This document shows positions 1 to 9,098 of a stretch of 64,000 bases of DNA, piece after piece. The DNA comes from Pseudomonadota bacterium (GTDB taxonomy: Bacteria; Pseudomonadota; Gammaproteobacteria; Xanthomonadales; Xanthomonadaceae), in the NCBI GenBank assembly GCA_018242425.1, contig JAFEBX010000003.1, positions 124,001 through 188,000 of the forward strand, given 5' to 3'. Position numbers and translations under genes: made by a program. Every line of letters starts with the position of its first letter. Position 1 is the stretch's first letter. The notes under the pieces were generated by a model. It searched no databases. It was not told the DNA's origin and saw only the letters and a program-made list of their open reading frames with translations.

Positions 1-1
1 C

Positions 2-214
2 ATGGCAACGAAGAAGACCGCGAAGAAGGCCACCAAGAAAGTCGTCGCGAAGAAGGTAGCGAAAACCGTCGCGAAGAAGGCCACGAAGAAAGCCGCTGCA
101 AAAAAGGTTCCAGCCAAGAAGGCGGCCGGCAAGAAGCGGCCGCTCATGATGGCCATGGCCGAACCGGATTGCGCGGACAGCGGCGGCTCGACCAAGGACT
201 ACCAGACCGGCTGA
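2..214 (+). CDS. Lys/Ala-rich histone H1-like protein (possibly 5'-truncated)
   Basis: This 70-residue protein is built almost wholly of Lys-Lys-Ala/Thr/Val repeats up to about residue 46, followed by a short acidic and polar tail. Such composition is typical of bacterial histone H1-like, AlgP-like DNA-binding proteins that coat or condense DNA. The ATG is the second base of the window, so no ribosome binding site can be seen and the true start may lie upstream. It is convergent with the exporter gene that ends at 228. The low-complexity sequence supports the class but not a specific role. Confidence 0.6.
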   Translation: MATKKTAKKATKKVVAKKVAKTVAKKATKKAAAKKVPAKKAAGKKRPLMMAMAEPDCADSGGSTKDYQTG

Positions 215-227
215 ACCGTGCGGCGCG

Positions 228-1478
228 TCAGAGGTTGCGGCGCGCCGAGATCACCAGGTTGCCGAACAGCAGGCCGGCGATCAGTGCTCCGAGGATATTG
301 AGCACCGCCAGCAATGCCGCCTGCCCGGTCGAAGTGCTTTGTTCCTGCACCATCGTCATCAGGCCGCGCAGGCTTGCGCTTCCCGGCACCAGCAGGATGA
401 TGCCAGGCAGGCGCACGATCGCACCGGGGCGATTGAAGTGGCGCGCGAAGGCATTCCCGATCGCGGTCATCGCGAACGCGGCGAGGAAGGTTCCGGCGAC
501 GCCGCCGCCGGCCTGTCCGGCGAAACGCGAAATCAGGTACCCGGTGATCGCCGACAGCATCACCACCGGATAGTCGCGGCGATCGGCGCGGAAGACGACC
601 ACGAATGAAGCCGCGGCGAGCAGCAGGCCGGCGCCTTCCACCCAGTCCGGCTGCGGGCGCGCATAGCGGATCTGCGGCTCGACCTTGAGTACTTCGGCGC
701 AGGCCAGCGCGATCATCACCCCGATGGTGAGTTTGAGGATCAGCGTCAGCGCACCGGCGAAGCGCGCAGTGCCCGAGACCAGGTGTTGGCTGGTGAGTTC
801 GTTGATGGCGTTGGTGAACGACATGCCGGGCAACAGCACCACCAGCGACGCGATGATCACGGTGTTGAGGTTGAGCGGTGCGACAAAAGCCGCGATCAGC
901 ACCGCGACCGTCGCGGCGAGGATGCCGGCCATCGCTTCGGAACTTTCCCTGAGCGCATTGCGGCGCCCGGCGTAATTCATCCAGCCACCGATCACCATGC
1001 CGGCGACGCCCGCGGTGGCGATGTCGAGCCACGGCAGGCGCAGCAGCGCGGCAACCGCCAGCGAAATCAGCCCGAAGCTCAGTGCATCGGTCCGGAACCG
1101 TGGCGGCTTGCGCCGTGCATCGAGCGCGCGCAATGCCGCCCGGCCTTCCTCCAGCCCGATGTTGCCGCTGATGACGTCTTCGGCGATGCGATCGGTTTCG
1201 CTCAGGCGATAGAGATCGGTATCACCGGGATTGAGGCGGATCACCCGCGTTTCGGTGAGCGGGCTGGCCTGCGCCGGGTCGCGGAACGACAGGATCATCC
1301 CGGTCGGATTCGACCACGGTTCGCATTCCACCTTCAGTCGGCGCGCCACGCCCAGCACCGCGCCTTCGAGGCGCTGCGCGGTGGTGCCGCAGATGTGCAG
1401 CTGGCTCGCCAGCGCGACGAGGAAGTCGACGCGGGACTGGAACGGCGCGAGGGCGGGCATGACGGGGGGCATCGCCAT
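228..1478 (-). CDS. Threonine/serine exporter family (ThrE-like) membrane protein
   Basis: A 416-residue protein with an N-terminal soluble segment (about 1-110) typical of the ThrE/DUF1212 family, followed by roughly ten hydrophobic helices. In fused family members both the DUF1212 half and the ThrE_2-like half sit on one chain, as seems true here. Family members export threonine and serine across the inner membrane. The frame stays open upstream of 1478, but the Met-Ala-Met-Pro start is preferred because the sequence before it looks non-coding and arginine-rich. The substrate is inferred from the family only. Confidence 0.75.
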   Translation of the reverse strand: MAMPPVMPALAPFQSRVDFLVALASQLHICGTTAQRLEGAVLGVARRLKVECEPWSNPTGMILSFRDPAQASPLTETRVIRLNPGDTDLYRLSETDRIAEDVISGNIGLEEGRAALRALDARRKPPRFRTDALSFGLISLAVAALLRLPWLDIATAGVAGMVIGGWMNYAGRRNALRESSEAMAGILAATVAVLIAAFVAPLNLNTVIIASLVVLLPGMSFTNAINELTSQHLVSGTARFAGALTLILKLTIGVMIALACAEVLKVEPQIRYARPQPDWVEGAGLLLAAASFVVVFRADRRDYPVVMLSAITGYLISRFAGQAGGGVAGTFLAAFAMTAIGNAFARHFNRPGAIVRLPGIILLVPGSASLRGLMTMVQEQSTSTGQAALLAVLNILGALIAGLLFGNLVISARRNL

Positions 1479-1549
1479 AGGATCGCACGCCGCAACACTA
1501 CGATCAGCACCGACGCGGTAGGCTTGCCGGATTGCCTTCCCTCGCCCCC

Positions 1550-2662
1550 ATGGCCGAACCCGATTCCACCATCCGCCCCACCCTGCGTCGCGACGGCAAG
1601 ACACTGCTCTTGTCCGGCGACTGGACGCTGCGGAATGTTGACGCCATCACCGCATCGATGAAGGGGCTGGCGCCGGGCCTGCGCGCGATCGACGCCAGCG
1701 GCATCCGGTTGCTGGACTCGCTGGGTGCGCTGGCGTTGCTGCACCTGGCCCGCACCGTCAACATCGGCGAAGACGCGATCACCTTCAACGAGAACCAGGC
1801 CGCGTTGATCGAGGCGATCCGCGAGGTCTCGGATGATCGTCCGGCGCCCCCGCGCGATTTCGGCTTTCGTGCCGTGCTCGATCGCATGGGTCGCAGCGTG
1901 GTGCGCAACTGGCAACAGATCATCACGCTGGTCGGTTTCCTCGGCGAAACGCTGGCGAAGATGGTGCGACTGGTCGGCCAGCCGCAGCGGATCAGGTTGA
2001 CATCGGTGGTGTTCCAGATGGAACAGGTCGGCCTCGACGCGGTGCCGTTGATCCTCCTCCTCAACTTCCTGGTCGGCGCGGTGATCGCCTTCCTCGGCGC
2101 CAACGTCCTCAAGGATTTCGGCGCGACCATCTTCGTGGTGGAACTGGTCGACATCTCCTTCCTGCGCGAATTCGCCGTGCTGCTGACGGCGATCCTCCTC
2201 GCCGGCCGCACCGCCAGCGCCTTCGCCGCTCAGATCGGCGCGATGGTCAGCCGCGAGGAAGTCGACGCGATGCGCACGCTCGGACTTGATCCGGTCGACG
2301 TGCTGGTCATCCCGCGCGTGATCGCCCTGCTGGTGATGCTGCCGTTGCTCACCTTCCTGGCGATGCTGGCCGGCCTGCTCGGCGGCATGGTGGTCGGCGC
2401 GATGAGCCTCGACATCCCCATGCAGGCGTGGATGTCGCGCATGGAAAGCACGATCGAAGTCCGCCACTTCGTGGTCGGCATCACCAAGGCGCCGTTCTTC
2501 GCGATGGTGATCGCACTGATCGGCTGCCTGCAGGGCCTGCAAGTGGAAGGCACCGCGCAATCGGTGGGAGAACGCACCACCTCCAGCGTGGTGCAATCGA
2601 TCTCGCTGGTGATCGTGCTGGATGCGCTGGCCGCGATGTGGTTCATGTACATGGGATTCTGA
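1550..2662 (+). CDS. mlaE: MlaE-family ABC permease with N-terminal STAS domain
   Basis: A 370-residue protein. Residues 1 to about 95 resemble a STAS domain (strand-turn pattern ending in a DASGIRLLDSLG stretch), and the rest is an MlaE/YrbE permease with about five membrane helices and the conserved GxMxxxEEVDAMRTLG region. It is the inner-membrane core of an MCE-type lipid transporter. In E. coli the STAS protein (MlaB) is a separate subunit, so here the two look fused. A TTG at 1532 would add six residues; the ATG at 1550 is chosen as the better start codon. Its stop overlaps the start of the ATPase gene (TGATG), indicating translational coupling. Confidence 0.85.
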   Translation: MAEPDSTIRPTLRRDGKTLLLSGDWTLRNVDAITASMKGLAPGLRAIDASGIRLLDSLGALALLHLARTVNIGEDAITFNENQAALIEAIREVSDDRPAPPRDFGFRAVLDRMGRSVVRNWQQIITLVGFLGETLAKMVRLVGQPQRIRLTSVVFQMEQVGLDAVPLILLLNFLVGAVIAFLGANVLKDFGATIFVVELVDISFLREFAVLLTAILLAGRTASAFAAQIGAMVSREEVDAMRTLGLDPVDVLVIPRVIALLVMLPLLTFLAMLAGLLGGMVVGAMSLDIPMQAWMSRMESTIEVRHFVVGITKAPFFAMVIALIGCLQGLQVEGTAQSVGERTTSSVVQSISLVIVLDALAAMWFMYMGF

Positions 2663-3495
2663 TGGACACGCATCGCGCCACCACCGAACACCTCGTCCAG
2701 GACGAAGACCTCGCGATCCGCGTGCACGACCTGGTCAATCGCTTCGGCACGCAGGTCGTGCACGACGGTCTCGACCTCGATGTTCGCAAGGGCGAGATCC
2801 AGGGCATCGTCGGCGGATCGGGCACCGGCAAGTCCGTGCTGATGCGCACCATCCTCGGCCTGAACGTGCCTGATGGCGGCAACGTGCGCGTGCTTGGCCA
2901 CAATCCCTTTGGCAGCGGTGTCGACCGCCACGCGATCGAGCGCAATACCGGGGTGCTGTTCCAGGACGGGGCGCTGTTCTCGTCGCTGACCGTCGGCGAG
3001 AACGTCGAAGTGCCGCTGAAGGAGCATCACCCAGATCTCGAACCACGCATCCGCAAGGAGCTCGCGCTGCTCAAGGTCAAGCTCGCCGGCCTGCCCGCGG
3101 ATGCCGTCACCAAGTTGCCGTCACAGCTGTCGGGCGGCATGCGCAAACGCGCCGGCCTGGCGCGCGCGCTGGCGCTGGACCCGCCGATCCTGTTCCTCGA
3201 TGAGCCGACCGCCGGCCTTGACCCGATTGGCGCCTCGCAGTTCGATGAACTCATCCTCACCCTCAAGCACGCCCTGGGGCTGACGGTGTTCCTGATCACC
3301 CACGATCTCGATACCCTGTATGCCATCTGCGATCGCGTCGCCGTGCTCGCCGACCGCAAGGTGCTGGTCAACGCGCCGCTGTCGGAGGTCGAGCGTTACG
3401 ATCAGCCGTGGGTGCAGGAATATTTCCACGGGCCGCGGGCGCGCGCCGCGCAAGATGCCCAGCGCCGCAATCTCATCGACCATACTGTTGGTTAA
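2662..3495 (+). CDS. mlaF: MlaF-like ABC transporter ATP-binding protein
   Basis: A 277-residue ATPase. Walker A is GGSGTGKS near residue 54, the signature reads LSGGMRKR, and Walker B with its following Glu reads ILFLDEPTAGLDP. It powers the MCE lipid-transport complex from the cytoplasmic face. The start at 2662 overlaps the permease stop by one base. The open frame upstream of this point is only a shadow of the permease gene. The MCE gene begins four bases after the stop. Confidence 0.9.
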   Translation: MDTHRATTEHLVQDEDLAIRVHDLVNRFGTQVVHDGLDLDVRKGEIQGIVGGSGTGKSVLMRTILGLNVPDGGNVRVLGHNPFGSGVDRHAIERNTGVLFQDGALFSSLTVGENVEVPLKEHHPDLEPRIRKELALLKVKLAGLPADAVTKLPSQLSGGMRKRAGLARALALDPPILFLDEPTAGLDPIGASQFDELILTLKHALGLTVFLITHDLDTLYAICDRVAVLADRKVLVNAPLSEVERYDQPWVQEYFHGPRARAAQDAQRRNLIDHTVG

Positions 3496-3498
3496 ACG

Positions 3499-4425
3499 AT
3501 GGAAACCAAAGCCAATTACGTCCTCATTGGTGCCTTCACGCTGATCGTCTCAGTGGGATTGCTCCTGTTCGGCCTGTGGGCGGCGAAATTCGCCTCCGAC
3601 CGCAACTGGAACCGCTACGAAGTGGTCTTCAACGAGGCCGTGACCGGCCTTACCGAGGGATCGTCGGTGCAGTACAACGGCATCAGCATCGGCACCGTGG
3701 AACGCCTCAGGCTCGACCCCAAGGACCCGCGGCGAGTGCGCGCACTGCTCAAGCTCAATGTCGATGCGCCGATCAAGGTCGATACCCGCGCCAAGCTGTC
3801 GCAACAGGGCATCACCGGCAGCCCGTTCATCCTGCTCTCTGGCGGGGCGCCGCAATCCGCGCCATTGCTGCCGAGCGAAAGCAACGAGATTCCGATCATC
3901 CAGACCGAGCCGTCGACGCTGCAGAACATTTCCGATACCGCGAGCAAGCTGGTCACGCGCCTCGACGAAATGCTGAGCGAAGACAACATCAAGCGCATTT
4001 CCGCGACGCTGGAAAACCTCAAGGCGACCACCGACAGCATCGCCTCGCAACGCGAAGACATTCGCCAACTGCTGGTGAACGCACGCGCGGCGAGCGAGGA
4101 CCTGCGCACGACGCTGAAGAGCGCCAACGGTGCGATCGACAACGTGAACCGCGGCGTGATCGACAAGCTTCCGGCGACAATGGACAAACTCGACAAGACC
4201 ATCGCATCGCTGCAATCAGCCAGCCAGAACGCCAATTCGCTGATCGACGAAAACCGCGCCCCCCTGCGCAGCTTCACCCGCGATGGGTTGCAGCAACTGG
4301 CGCCGACGCTGGAGGAGCTGCGTGCGCTGACGCGTGACCTGCGCGGCGTCGCCAACGGCCTCAACCGCAGCCCCGCCGGCTACATCCTGGGTCGCCAGCA
4401 GCCGAAGGAGTTCACGCCGAAATGA
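3499..4425 (+). CDS. mlaD: MlaD-like MCE-domain protein
   Basis: A 308-residue protein with one N-terminal membrane helix (about residues 7-28), a single MCE domain (about 38-115, with the GSSVQYNGISIGTV core), and a long helical, coiled-coil-like C-terminal half. MCE proteins form hexameric rings that carry lipids across the periplasm. The chain is longer than E. coli MlaD, and the helical tail is more like that of needle- or tunnel-forming MCE proteins. The lipoprotein gene overlaps the last four bases (ATGA). Confidence 0.85.
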   Translation: METKANYVLIGAFTLIVSVGLLLFGLWAAKFASDRNWNRYEVVFNEAVTGLTEGSSVQYNGISIGTVERLRLDPKDPRRVRALLKLNVDAPIKVDTRAKLSQQGITGSPFILLSGGAPQSAPLLPSESNEIPIIQTEPSTLQNISDTASKLVTRLDEMLSEDNIKRISATLENLKATTDSIASQREDIRQLLVNARAASEDLRTTLKSANGAIDNVNRGVIDKLPATMDKLDKTIASLQSASQNANSLIDENRAPLRSFTRDGLQQLAPTLEELRALTRDLRGVANGLNRSPAGYILGRQQPKEFTPK

Positions 4426-5045
4426 AATTCCTGCCGATGAACATCACGCGTGCCCTTGGCGTCGCCGCCATGCTCACGATGCTCGCAAGTTGCAGCGTCC
4501 TGCCCAAGCACGAAGACATCGCGATCTACACCGCGTTGTCGCAGGCCACACCGAACCCGGCATGGCCGCAGGCGCGCGCGCAGCTGTCGATCGCGCGGCC
4601 GACGGCAGAACGCATGCTGGCCGATCCGCGCATCGTGGTGCGGCCCGCACCCGGCGAGCTTCAGGTGTACAGCGGCGCGACCTGGGCGGAGCCCCCTCCC
4701 GAAATGGTGCAGCGTTCGCTGCTGCAACTGCTGGAAGACAGTGGCCGCCTCAAGGGCGTGGCCACGCGCGGCGGTGGCCTCAACAGCGATTACGAGCTGG
4801 CGACGGACATTCGCCGTTTCGATTCCGATTACGCCGGCGGCAACACGCCGAACGCGGTGGTGGAGATCGCCGCACGCCTGGTCTCGAATGATGGTCGCGT
4901 GGTCGCGTTCCGGGTGTTCCATGCGGAAATCCCGGCGGCATCCACTGCAGTTCCAGCCGTCGCGCAGGCGTTCCAGCAGGCGCTGGCGAAGGACAGCCAG
5001 GATATCGCGGGCTGGGCGCTGGCCGCGATCGCAAACGGGCGCTAG
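4422..5045 (+). CDS. ABC-type transport auxiliary lipoprotein (PqiC/LetC-like)
   Basis: A 207-residue predicted lipoprotein: a hydrophobic signal ends in a Leu-Ala-Ser-Cys lipobox at about residue 24. The remainder fits the auxiliary lipoprotein family (DUF330/PqiC type) that sits in the outer membrane and partners MCE rings. It ends the four-gene transport operon. An alternative in-frame Met at 4437 would shorten the signal by five residues. Having a PqiC-type lipoprotein rather than MlaA/MlaC in the operon is the typical arrangement of several proteobacterial MCE systems. Confidence 0.75.
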   Translation: MKFLPMNITRALGVAAMLTMLASCSVLPKHEDIAIYTALSQATPNPAWPQARAQLSIARPTAERMLADPRIVVRPAPGELQVYSGATWAEPPPEMVQRSLLQLLEDSGRLKGVATRGGGLNSDYELATDIRRFDSDYAGGNTPNAVVEIAARLVSNDGRVVAFRVFHAEIPAASTAVPAVAQAFQQALAKDSQDIAGWALAAIANGR

Positions 5046-5084
5046 CACGCGCTGTCTCAGCGGGAAGCCAGCTCCGGTGCGCGG

Positions 5085-5300
5085 GACGCCGTGAATACGT
5101 CCATGTAGGCTCGTGCGCGCCATCCATGGCGCGCAACGCCCGCTTACCGGACTGGCCACCCACTGAGCGCGCGTGTTGTTGCCTTCAAGAGAAGAAGCTA
5201 AAAACTCGCACCGGCGACGCCTGTGCGGTTCGTCCGTATCGCCGACCATACGAGGCATGGATGCCGAGTCGAGCCTCCATGGATGGATTCACGGCGTGTC
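5085..5300. repeat. Inverted pair of REP-like intergenic repeats
   Basis: The 299-bp gap between the lipoprotein and AlkB genes holds no gene I can support. It holds two copies of one element facing each other. Left copy, about 5085-5130: GCCGTGAATACGTCCATG, then TAGGCTCG and a small palindrome (arms GCGCGCCAT at 5115-5123 and ATGGCGCGC at 5126-5134). Right copy, about 5254-5300: its reverse complement begins GCCGTGAATCCATCCATG, then GAGGCTCGAC and another CATCCATG-type palindrome. The arrangement resembles the paired REP/BIME elements scattered between genes in Lysobacterales. Function could include mRNA 3'-end protection or a target for RAYT transposases. Confidence 0.65.
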
Positions 5301-5344
5301 GGCGAGACGGATAACCGCTGCAGGCGCTCAGCCGGGCGATGCCC

Positions 5345-5917
5345 TTATGGCCGCACCACGCGAAACGTGAGGTTGATGCGTGGCTGCTTCACCTTCGCAC
5401 TCTTCGGCAGCGCATGCTTCCAGTGTTGTTGCGTGCTGCCCGCCATCACCAGCAGGTCGCCGTGTTGCAGCGACCACTCCTGCTGGCGCTTCGGGTCGTC
5501 GTTGGCGCGCAACACGAAACGCCGCGTCGCACCCAGGCTGATCGATGCGATGAAGGGATGCGGCCCGAGCTCGCGCTCGTTGTCGCGGTGCCAGCCGACG
5601 TAATCGTTGCCGTTGCGGTAGAGATTGGCCAGGGCGCTGTTGAACGGCGCCTCGAGTTTCAGCACCAGGCGTTCGCGCAACTCCGCCAGCGCTGGCGGCC
5701 AGGGCAGCGGCTCGAAGCGCCCACCGGAATACGCGTAATCGGTACCGGGATCGCCCAGCCAGCAACTCAGGCGCGGCGAGTCGACCCAGCGCCCGAACAT
5801 GCGGATCCGGTGCACCGACCACGGCAATTCCTGCAGCAATGCCGCGAACAGGCGATCGGCTGCTTCCGGCGGAAGCCAGCCGCGCTCCAGCAGGACATCG
5901 GGATCGGGGACGACCAT
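5345..5917 (-). CDS. AlkB-family 2-oxoglutarate/Fe(II) dioxygenase
   Basis: A 190-residue protein of the AlkB superfamily, closest in pattern to ALKBH2/3-type DNA or RNA demethylases. It shows the NLYRNGNDYVGWHRDNE block with Fe ligands His110 and Asp112, a third ligand His168 and the 2-oxoglutarate-binding RINLTFR motif (Arg180, Arg186). The reaction is oxidative removal of methyl or etheno groups from bases. A GTG at 5935 is possible, but the ATG at 5917 is preferred. The gene is divergent from the ETF-QO gene with 65 bp between them. Confidence 0.88.
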   Translation of the reverse strand: MVVPDPDVLLERGWLPPEAADRLFAALLQELPWSVHRIRMFGRWVDSPRLSCWLGDPGTDYAYSGGRFEPLPWPPALAELRERLVLKLEAPFNSALANLYRNGNDYVGWHRDNERELGPHPFIASISLGATRRFVLRANDDPKRQQEWSLQHGDLLVMAGSTQQHWKHALPKSAKVKQPRINLTFRVVRP

Positions 5918-5982
5918 AGCCCAAGTTTGCCGCACCGGCGTGAAACCCGGACAATCACGTCCATATCGACGAGGAACGCGGC

Positions 5983-7626
5983 ATGAGCCAGCTTGAACAG
6001 GACGCGATCGAAAGAGACGTGATGGAATATGACGTGGTCGTGGTGGGCGCGGGCCCGGCCGGCCTGTCCTTCGCGATCCGCCTGAAACAGCTCAGCCCGG
6101 AAACCTCGGTCTGCGTGATCGAGAAAGGCGCGACCGTCGGCGCCCATATCCTCTCGGGCGCGGTGATCGAACCCGGCCCACTCGACGCCCTGCTTCCCGG
6201 CTGGCGCGATGCCCCGCCGCCGATCTGCGTGCCGGCGACCGAAGATGAATTCTGGATGCTGTCCAAGACCGGCCATCGCAAGTTGCCGCTGCCACCCGGC
6301 ATGCACAACCATGGCAACTTCATCGTCTCGCTGGGCGCGCTGTGCGCGTGGCTGGCGCCGCAGGCGGAAGCACTGGGCGTCGAGATCTTCCCGGGCTTCG
6401 CCGCCGCCGAAACCCTGCACGACACCGATTCCGATGGGAGCCGCGGCAAGGTGATCGGCGTGCGCATCGGCGACATGGGCATCGCCAAGGACGGTTCGCA
6501 CAAGCCTGGCTTCACCGCAGGCATCGATATCCATGCAAAGGTCACCGTCCTCGGTGAAGGCGCGCGCGGCTCGCTGACCAAGCAACTGGTCAAGCGTTTC
6601 GCACTGGACGCGAATTCCGATCCGCAGAGCTATTCGATCGGCATCAAGGAACTGTGGCAGTTGCCCGCAGGTCGCGTCACGCCCGGCAAGATCGTCCACA
6701 CCCTCGGTTGGCCGGCCGACAACCACACCTATGGCGGCAGCTTCCTCTATCACCTGGACAAGGATCGCGTGGCGATCGGCTATGTCAGCGGCCTCGATTA
6801 CCACGATCCCGATTACAAGCCGTGGGAAGCGTTCCAGCAATGGAAGGCGCACCCGCTGATCGCGCCGCTTCTGGAAGGCGGCAATATCGTGTCCGCGGGC
6901 GCGCGCGCGATCGTCACCGGCGGCTGGCAATCGCTGCCCAAGGTCGAGATGCCGGGCGCACTGCTGATCGGTGACGGTGCCGGTTTGCTCAACGTCCCGA
7001 AAGTGAAAGGTACCCACCAGGCGATCCGTTCCGGCATGCTCGCCGCCGAACATCTCGTCGCAACGCAACTTGTTGCCGATGGCTATGACGCGAAACTGCG
7101 TGCATCGGATGCAATGGCCGAGTTGAAGAAGGTCCGCAACATCAAGCCCGGCTTCAAGAAGGGCCTGTGGTTCGGCATGGCCAATGCCGCGTGGGAAACC
7201 GTGACCGGCGGACTGTCGCCATGGACGCTGAAGCAGAGTGCCGATTACAAATCACTGGACCGCCTCGGCACCGCCGAACCCGCGCATGACTACGTGCAGC
7301 GCACGCTGGCACCGCGCGATCGCCTGCAGGGCGTGTTCTTCGCCTCGACCTCGCACGACGAAGACCAACCGACCCACCTCAAGGTTGCCGACACCAACAT
7401 CTGCGCGACGAAATGCGTCGAGGAATTCGGAAATCCCTGCACGCGCTTCTGCCCGGCAGCCGTGTATGAAATGGTGGAAGACGCCAACCAGCCGCACGGC
7501 AAGCGCCTGCAGATCAATGCTGCCAACTGCGTGCACTGCAAGACCTGCGACATCAAGGACCCCTACGAAATCATCACCTGGACCACGCCGGAAGGCGGTA
7601 GTGGACCGAATTACCAGAATTTGTGA
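5983..7626 (+). CDS. Electron transfer flavoprotein-ubiquinone oxidoreductase
   Basis: A 547-residue ETF-QO. The N-terminus has the FAD dinucleotide motif VVVGAGPAGLSFAIRL, and the C-terminus has a 4Fe-4S domain with cysteines in CATKCVEEFGNPCTRFC and CVHCKTCDIKDP. It takes electrons from reduced ETF and passes them to ubiquinone at the inner membrane. Its partner genes etfB and etfA lie at 14.6-16.3 kb. GAGGAA lies just before the ATG and supports the start. A terminator follows immediately. Confidence 0.95.
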   Translation: MSQLEQDAIERDVMEYDVVVVGAGPAGLSFAIRLKQLSPETSVCVIEKGATVGAHILSGAVIEPGPLDALLPGWRDAPPPICVPATEDEFWMLSKTGHRKLPLPPGMHNHGNFIVSLGALCAWLAPQAEALGVEIFPGFAAAETLHDTDSDGSRGKVIGVRIGDMGIAKDGSHKPGFTAGIDIHAKVTVLGEGARGSLTKQLVKRFALDANSDPQSYSIGIKELWQLPAGRVTPGKIVHTLGWPADNHTYGGSFLYHLDKDRVAIGYVSGLDYHDPDYKPWEAFQQWKAHPLIAPLLEGGNIVSAGARAIVTGGWQSLPKVEMPGALLIGDGAGLLNVPKVKGTHQAIRSGMLAAEHLVATQLVADGYDAKLRASDAMAELKKVRNIKPGFKKGLWFGMANAAWETVTGGLSPWTLKQSADYKSLDRLGTAEPAHDYVQRTLAPRDRLQGVFFASTSHDEDQPTHLKVADTNICATKCVEEFGNPCTRFCPAAVYEMVEDANQPHGKRLQINAANCVHCKTCDIKDPYEIITWTTPEGGSGPNYQNL

Positions 7627-7636
7627 TCCGAATACG

Positions 7637-7663
7637 AAAACGCCACCCACAGGTGGCGTTTTT
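7637..7663. terminator. Bidirectional rho-independent terminator
   Basis: A 9-bp stem (AACGCCACC / GGTGGCGTT) with a CACA loop is flanked by A residues on the left and five T residues on the right. It lies between the convergent ETF-QO and CoA-transferase genes and can serve both. Confidence 0.85.
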
Positions 7664-7683
7664 CATTGCATCGATCGTCGCAT

Positions 7684-8310
7684 TCAATGCAGCGGCACGC
7701 CCGTCTTGCCCTTCACTTCATCCTCGCTGACACCCGTCGCCAGCTCCACCAGCTTCAGGCCCTGTGGCGTCACGTCGAACACGCCGAGCTCAGTGATGAT
7801 GCGATTGACCACGCCGAGACCGGTCAACGGCAACGTGCATTGCGGGATGATCTTCGACGAGCCGGTCTTGGTGGTGTGCTCCATCAGCACCACCACCTTG
7901 CGCACGCCGGCGACCAGGTCCATCGCGCCGCCCATGCCCTTGACCATCTTGCCCGGGACCATCCAGTTGGCGAGGTCGCCCTTGTCGGTCACTTCCATCG
8001 CGCCGAGGATGGCGAGGTCGATGTGACCACCGCGGATCATCGCGAAGGAATCGTGGCTGCCGAAGAAACTCGCACCGGGCACCGCGGTGACAGTCTGCTT
8101 GCCGGCATTGATCAGGTCGGCATCGATTTCATCCTCGGTCGGGAACGGCCCGATGCCGAGCAGGCCGTTCTCGCTCTGCAACCACACGTTCATGCCGTCG
8201 GGAATGTAGTTCGCGACCAGCGTTGGCAGGCCGATGCCGAGATTCACGTAAGCGCCGTCGGTGAGCTCCTTCGCGGCGCGCTGCGCCATTTCATCGCGGG
8301 TCCAGGCCAT
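7684..8310 (-). CDS. scoB: 3-oxoacid CoA-transferase subunit B
   Basis: A 208-residue B subunit of a family I CoA-transferase. It carries the catalytic glutamate motif Ser-Glu-Asn-Gly (about residue 46) and the glycine-rich [14 protein letters not shown] stretch. Together with subunit A it moves CoA from succinyl-CoA to a 3-oxoacid such as acetoacetate. Acetoacetate is an end product of the tyrosine pathway encoded elsewhere in this window. Its ATG overlaps the stop of subunit A (TGATG). A 3-oxoadipate preference cannot be excluded by eye. Confidence 0.88.
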   Translation of the reverse strand: MAWTRDEMAQRAAKELTDGAYVNLGIGLPTLVANYIPDGMNVWLQSENGLLGIGPFPTEDEIDADLINAGKQTVTAVPGASFFGSHDSFAMIRGGHIDLAILGAMEVTDKGDLANWMVPGKMVKGMGGAMDLVAGVRKVVVLMEHTTKTGSSKIIPQCTLPLTGLGVVNRIITELGVFDVTPQGLKLVELATGVSEDEVKGKTGVPLH

Positions 8311-9023
8311 CACTTGTCTCCTGCGGCACGCACGGTGCGTTGCTCGATGCGCTTTTCGGGATGCGCGTTGACGACGATGCGATCGACGTAGATACCCGGC
8401 AGGTGGACATGGTCGGGATCGATCGAGCCCGTCTCCACCAACTCCTCGACTTCCACCACGCAGATCTTGCCGGCCATCGCGCAGGCGGGATTGAAGTTGC
8501 GCGCGGTTTCGCGGAACACCAGGTTGCCGGCGTGGTCGGCCTTCCACGCCTTGACCAGCGACACATCAGCCTTGAGCGCGGTTTCCATCACATAGTGGCG
8601 GCCGTCGAATTCGCGGGTTTCCTTGCCTTCCGCGACCACGGTGCCGTAACCGGTCGCGGTGAAGAAGGCGGGGATGCCGGCGCCACCAGCGCGCAGGCGT
8701 TCTGCCAGCGTGCCCTGCGGATTGAATTCGAGTTCGAGCTCGCCACCGAGGAACTGGCGCTCGAATTCCTTGTTCTCGCCGACGTAGGACGAGATCATCT
8801 TCTTGATCTGGCGCGTCGTCAGCAGTTGGCCCAGGCCGAAACCGTCGACGCCGGCGTTGTTGGAGATCACGGTCAGGCCCTTGACGCCGGAATCGCGCAA
8901 GGCGGCGATCAGCGCTTCGGGGATGCCGCACAGGCCGAAGCCGCCGACCGCAAGGGTCTGGCCATCGGCGACGATGCCCGCCAGCGCAGTCGCGGCGTCG
9001 GGCTGGATCTTGGAAACGGTCAT
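8310..9023 (-). CDS. scoA: 3-oxoacid CoA-transferase subunit A
   Basis: A 237-residue A subunit of a family I CoA-transferase, with the [13 protein letters not shown] motif near residue 27 and the later [15 protein letters not shown] block. It is the first gene of the two-gene minus-strand operon and is translationally coupled to subunit B. Length and organisation match the ScoA/LpsI type of acetoacetate:succinyl-CoA transferase. The region between 9024 and the next gene at 9099 shows no clear terminator. Confidence 0.88.
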   Translation of the reverse strand: MTVSKIQPDAATALAGIVADGQTLAVGGFGLCGIPEALIAALRDSGVKGLTVISNNAGVDGFGLGQLLTTRQIKKMISSYVGENKEFERQFLGGELELEFNPQGTLAERLRAGGAGIPAFFTATGYGTVVAEGKETREFDGRHYVMETALKADVSLVKAWKADHAGNLVFRETARNFNPACAMAGKICVVEVEELVETGSIDPDHVHLPGIYVDRIVVNAHPEKRIEQRTVRAAGDK

Positions 9024-9098
9024 GTCGGGGGTCCGTTGCAGAACCTGTCCATTGTAGCGACCCGCGATGACGGCGGCCCTTGCACTTCCGGACAGGGG

